Assembly (NCBI RefSeq): GCF_030646165.1 | Contig: NZ_JAUTDO010000003.1 | Location: 186,001 to 250,000 of the forward strand | Origin: Conexibacter sp. CPCC 206217 | GTDB lineage: Bacteria; Actinomycetota; Thermoleophilia; Solirubrobacterales; Solirubrobacteraceae | Length of the DNA: 64,000 bases | Direction of reading: 5' to 3' | Shown: piece by piece, positions 61,078 to 64,000 of the stretch | Position numbering within the stretch: position 1 is the first letter of the stretch | Layout of the letters: every line of letters begins with the position of its first letter | Made by a program: the position numbers and the translations under genes | The notes under the pieces: model-generated | What the model was told of the DNA's origin: nothing | Seen by the model: only the letters and a program-made list of their open reading frames with translations | Databases searched by the model: none

Positions 61078-64000
61078 GTGGTCATTCCACGATCGCTGCG
61101 GCGTGCAGCCGCATGCGCGGTTGCGGTGGGAACGTTGTCCGGAGGGGTTCTCGCAGGATCCGCGGCAGCGGCCCCGCCGGTGCTCGACCTCGAGACGCTC
61201 GACGTCGACACCGCGCAGGGCATGATGGCGAGCGGTGACCTCACCGCCGTCGACCTCACGCGCGCCTATCTGAAGCGGATCGCCGCGCTGAACGTCAGAG
61301 GCCCCGGCCTCAACGCGGTCCGGATCCTCAACCCGGACGCGCTCGAAGAAGCGGCCGAGAGCGACGCCGAGCGCGCCGACGGGAACATCCGCGGGCCGCT
61401 CGAAGGCATGCCGGTGATCGTCAAGGACAACATCGACGTGTTCGGCCTGCCGACGACCGCGGGCGACTTCGCGCTCGAGAACTCGATGCCGCCGGACGAC
61501 TCCACCGTCGTCAGAAACCTGCGCGCGGCCGGCGCGATCATCCTCGGCAAGGCGAACCTGTCCGAGTTCGCCAACTTCATCACCAGCGGCAACCCGAGCG
61601 GCTACTCCGGCCTCGGCGGTCAGGTCCTCAACGCCAACGACGCCGACCAGAACCCGAGCGGCTCCTCGTCCGGCTCCGGCGCCGCCGCCCAGGCCGGTCT
61701 CGCGATGATCACGATCGGCTCGGAGACCTCCGGCTCGATCATCAGCCCGTCGCAGGCCGAGGGCATCGTCGGCCTGCGCCCGACCGTCGGCCTCGTCAGC
61801 CGCTACGGCATCATCCCGATCTCGGCCTCGCAGGACACCGCCGGCCCGATGGTCCGCACCGTCTCCGACGCCGCCGCGACGCTGCAGGCGATCGCCGGAC
61901 CCGACCCGAGAGACCACCCCGCCGACCTGTGGGGCGCGGGCGTCCCGGACGAGGAGATCATCCCGCCGCAGCCCGGTGCCGTGCCGAACTACCTGTCGGC
62001 GCTGAGACTCGACTTCGTCAGAGGCAAGCGGATCGGCTACACGCCGAGAAGCTCGACCGACCCGACGCCGACCAACGACCAGGTCGCCCAGGCCGTCAGC
62101 GTGCTGAGCGACGCCGGCGCGGTGATGGTCCCGGTCGTCTCCGTCAATGCGAGCGGCATCCCGTCGGGCTCCGTCCTCAACTACGAGTTCAAGCGCGACC
62201 TCGACAACTACCTCGCGCACCTCGGCCCGAGCGCGACGATCAGATCGCTCGCCGACGTGATCGCGTTCAACCAGACGAACGCGCAGCAGGCGCTGAAGTT
62301 CGGCATGACGACGCTGACAGGCAGCCAGGCGATCGACGTCACCGCCGACTCCGCCGAGACGACGGCGTACAAGAACTTCCTCCTCAGAGGCAAGCAGATC
62401 TCGCATGCCGCGATCGAGGACACGATGAAGAACGGGACGCTCGACGACCCGAGCGACGACGTGATCGCGATCGTCGGCAGCGTCAGCCAGGGCCCGCGCG
62501 CCGGCTACCCGCAGCTGACGGTCCCGATCGGCTATGGCGCCTCCAACCGCCGTGCCCAGAACGTCTCCGTCAACGGCGTCGCGTACTCCGAGCGCGACCT
62601 GATCGGGATCGCGTTCGTGATCGAGCAGGGCACGCAGGCGCGCAAGGCGCCGAGCGTCCTGAACCCGGCGATGTACCGCTGCGCCGACCCCGCGCTGACG
62701 CTCGCGAGCAAGTACGCCTCGCGCGGCGACTGCGCGCCCGGCGAGGAGCTGCTCGACGTCGTCGGCACGCCGCCGACGCTGCCGTTCTCGCTGGAGGAGG
62801 AGACGGCGACGAGCCTGCAGACGCGTCAGTCGGCCGGCACGCTCACCGCCGTCGAGCTGACGAAGGCGTACCTCGCGCGGATCGCGATCACGAACCAGTC
62901 CGGTCCGTCGATCAACGCCGTGCGGTCCGTCGACGCGCGCGCCGCGCTGAACCGCGCCGCCGCACTCGACTCCGAGCGCAGAAACGGCAACGTGCGCGGT
63001 CCGCTGCATGGCCTGCCGGTGCTGATCTCGGAGCCGATCGACACGAAGGGCTTCGACACGACCGGCGGCTCGGTCGCGCTGCAGGGCAACGAGGCCGCGG
63101 CTGACGCGACGCTCGTCGCGAGACTGCGGGCGGCCGGCGCGATCGTGCTCGGCAAGACCAACACGACGGAGCTCGGCGGCATGCTGTTCTCGCCGACCAC
63201 CGACGGCGGCTACTCGTCGCTCGGCGGCGAGGTGCTCAACCCCTACGACATCGACAAGAACCCGGGCGGCTCGTCCTCCGGCGCGGCGGCGGCAGCGGCC
63301 GCTGGCCTGGCGGCGCTGACGTTCGGCACGCAGACCTCGCCGTCGACGGCGTCGATCGTCAACGCGGCGAACGTCAACGGCGTCGACGGCCTCAAGCCGA
63401 CGGTCGGCCTCGTCAGCCGCAGAGGCATCCTGCCGGTCGCCCTGTCGCAGGACAGCGCCGGGCCGATCGGCAAGAGCGTCGCGGACGTCGCGGCGGGCCT
63501 GCAGGTGATCGCCGGCAGAGACGGCGGCGACGCGGGCACCGCCGGGCAGCCGATCAGCGTTCCCGACTACACGGCGGCGCTGAGAAGCGACGCTCTGGTC
63601 GGGGCGAGAATCGCGACGGTCTCGGCCAGCATCAACGCCAACTACACGGAGGCGGTCGCCGACCTCACGGCGGCGGGCGCGACGGCGACGGTCAGACCGG
63701 TCGTGGCGCCGACCAGCGTCAGAGACGTCGTCCCGAGCGAGTTCAAGCGCGACCTCGAGTCGTACCTGTCCTCGAGCCCCAACCTGCCGCAGCGGATCGT
63801 CGGCCTGCAGAGCATCGTCGACTACAACAGATCGCACGCGGCCGAGGCGCTGAAGTACGGACAGGATCCGCTGCTCGCCGCAGCGGCCGTCGACCTCGGC
63901 GACGCGGCGACGGACACGGCCTACAGAGCGGACCTGGCGGCCGGCAGAGCGGCCAACGCGGCCGCGCTCGACGCCGTCTTCACCAACGGCACGGCCGGCG
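61078..64000 (+). CDS. Secreted double-domain amidase (3' end outside window)
   Basis: An exported amidase-signature protein of at least 974 residues. GTG 61078 is preceded by GGGAGGG (61065-61071) and gives MVIPRSLRRAAACAVAVGT, a signal sequence cut near AAA-APP; the ATG at 61063 would overlap that ribosome site. Domain 1 (about 40-550) has the Ser-Ser-Lys triad: K116 (VIVKDNID), S196 (GSSSGSG) and S220 (ETSGSIIS), with the 24-residue Ser spacing of the family. Domain 2 (from about 580) repeats the same fold, but the lysine is S651 (VLISEPID) while S732 and S756 remain. AGA is frequent. Substrate unknown; the first domain probably hydrolyses an amide, the second is likely inactive. Confidence 0.9.
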   Translation, partial: MVIPRSLRRAAACAVAVGTLSGGVLAGSAAAAPPVLDLETLDVDTAQGMMASGDLTAVDLTRAYLKRIAALNVRGPGLNAVRILNPDALEEAAESDAERADGNIRGPLEGMPVIVKDNIDVFGLPTTAGDFALENSMPPDDSTVVRNLRAAGAIILGKANLSEFANFITSGNPSGYSGLGGQVLNANDADQNPSGSSSGSGAAAQAGLAMITIGSETSGSIISPSQAEGIVGLRPTVGLVSRYGIIPISASQDTAGPMVRTVSDAAATLQAIAGPDPRDHPADLWGAGVPDEEIIPPQPGAVPNYLSALRLDFVRGKRIGYTPRSSTDPTPTNDQVAQAVSVLSDAGAVMVPVVSVNASGIPSGSVLNYEFKRDLDNYLAHLGPSATIRSLADVIAFNQTNAQQALKFGMTTLTGSQAIDVTADSAETTAYKNFLLRGKQISHAAIEDTMKNGTLDDPSDDVIAIVGSVSQGPRAGYPQLTVPIGYGASNRRAQNVSVNGVAYSERDLIGIAFVIEQGTQARKAPSVLNPAMYRCADPALTLASKYASRGDCAPGEELLDVVGTPPTLPFSLEEETATSLQTRQSAGTLTAVELTKAYLARIAITNQSGPSINAVRSVDARAALNRAAALDSERRNGNVRGPLHGLPVLISEPIDTKGFDTTGGSVALQGNEAAADATLVARLRAAGAIVLGKTNTTELGGMLFSPTTDGGYSSLGGEVLNPYDIDKNPGGSSSGAAAAAAAGLAALTFGTQTSPSTASIVNAANVNGVDGLKPTVGLVSRRGILPVALSQDSAGPIGKSVADVAAGLQVIAGRDGGDAGTAGQPISVPDYTAALRSDALVGARIATVSASINANYTEAVADLTAAGATATVRPVVAPTSVRDVVPSEFKRDLESYLSSSPNLPQRIVGLQSIVDYNRSHAAEALKYGQDPLLAAAAVDLGDAATDTAYRADLAAGRAANAAALDAVFTNGTAG

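Noticed and set aside
61929..63104. Plus-strand open frame of 391 codons inside the amidase gene
   Set aside because: It is out of frame with the amidase domains, which are continuous through this stretch; the translation is Arg-rich without motifs.
60799..63837. Leftward extension of the SDR frame to over 1300 codons
   Set aside because: The part beyond the SDR start at 60798 is antisense to the amidase and has no recognisable protein; the ATG with AAGGAGG at 60798 is the real start.

Overview
The window is a very GC-rich (about 70 % or more by eye) actinobacterial chromosome segment. Many starts are GTG, stop and start codons often overlap as ATGA or GTGA, and secreted proteins are rich in Ala, Gly and Arg. 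Together with the quinoprotein, DUF3159, SpoIID and form I CO dehydrogenase content, this suggests a Thermoleophilia / Solirubrobacterales relative (Conexibacter-like). That placement is inference from gene content and style; no rRNA or tRNA gene is present to confirm it. About 52 protein genes fill the window. No gap without a gene exceeds 300 bases, and no CRISPR array or recognisable insertion sequence was seen.

Region 1 (1-23.7 kb) is a periplasmic-oxidation locus. A leftward cluster holds two PQQ beta-propeller dehydrogenases, two small exported proteins and a third dehydrogenase with a C-terminal cytochrome c, which runs off the left edge. A fourth dehydrogenase, also fused to a cytochrome c, lies at 13.4-15.4 kb on the plus strand. 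Around it are two paralogous three-gene modules (7.3-13.2 and 15.5-21.7 kb). Each has a low-complexity membrane protein, a BatA-like protein with a damaged VWA site, and a large membrane protein with two VWA domains and an amidotransferase-like segment. A convergent MoxR ATPase-DUF58 pair follows. The set resembles the methanol-dehydrogenase maturation genes (mxaR, mxaS, mxaC, mxaL) and probably serves the neighbouring quinoproteins.

Region 2 (23.7-47.5 kb) is mixed housekeeping and envelope genes: ROK sugar kinase, a secreted glycerophosphodiesterase with a collagen-like tail, DUF3159, L,D-transpeptidase, murB, an oxidoreductase-rpiA-AI-2E-type transporter cluster, an AIM24-like protein, HAD phosphatase, SpoIID-like protein, GNAT, an ECF sigma factor with its YCII partner, a secreted metzincin-like protein flanked by a palindromic repeat, a DrrAB-type ABC exporter, a HTH protein divergent from peptide deformylase, and small oxidoreductases.

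Region 3 (47.5-57.5 kb) is a compact leftward form I carbon monoxide dehydrogenase operon: coxM-coxS-coxL, an XdhC-YHS fusion, a MobA-like nucleotidyltransferase, a CoxD ATPase, a CoxE VWA protein, CoxG and a small membrane protein. Nearly all junctions overlap. A LysR-type regulator is divergent from it. CO oxidation would feed electrons to respiration as the quinoproteins do, so the window holds two respiratory donor systems, each with its own MoxR/VWA maturation set.

Region 4 (57.5-64 kb) has a MarR-MFS operon, a second MarR gene, a short-chain dehydrogenase and a secreted double-domain amidase that runs off the right edge. Its second domain has lost the catalytic lysine. Across the window, genes for exported proteins use the arginine codon AGA heavily, while cytoplasmic genes mainly use CGC and CGG.
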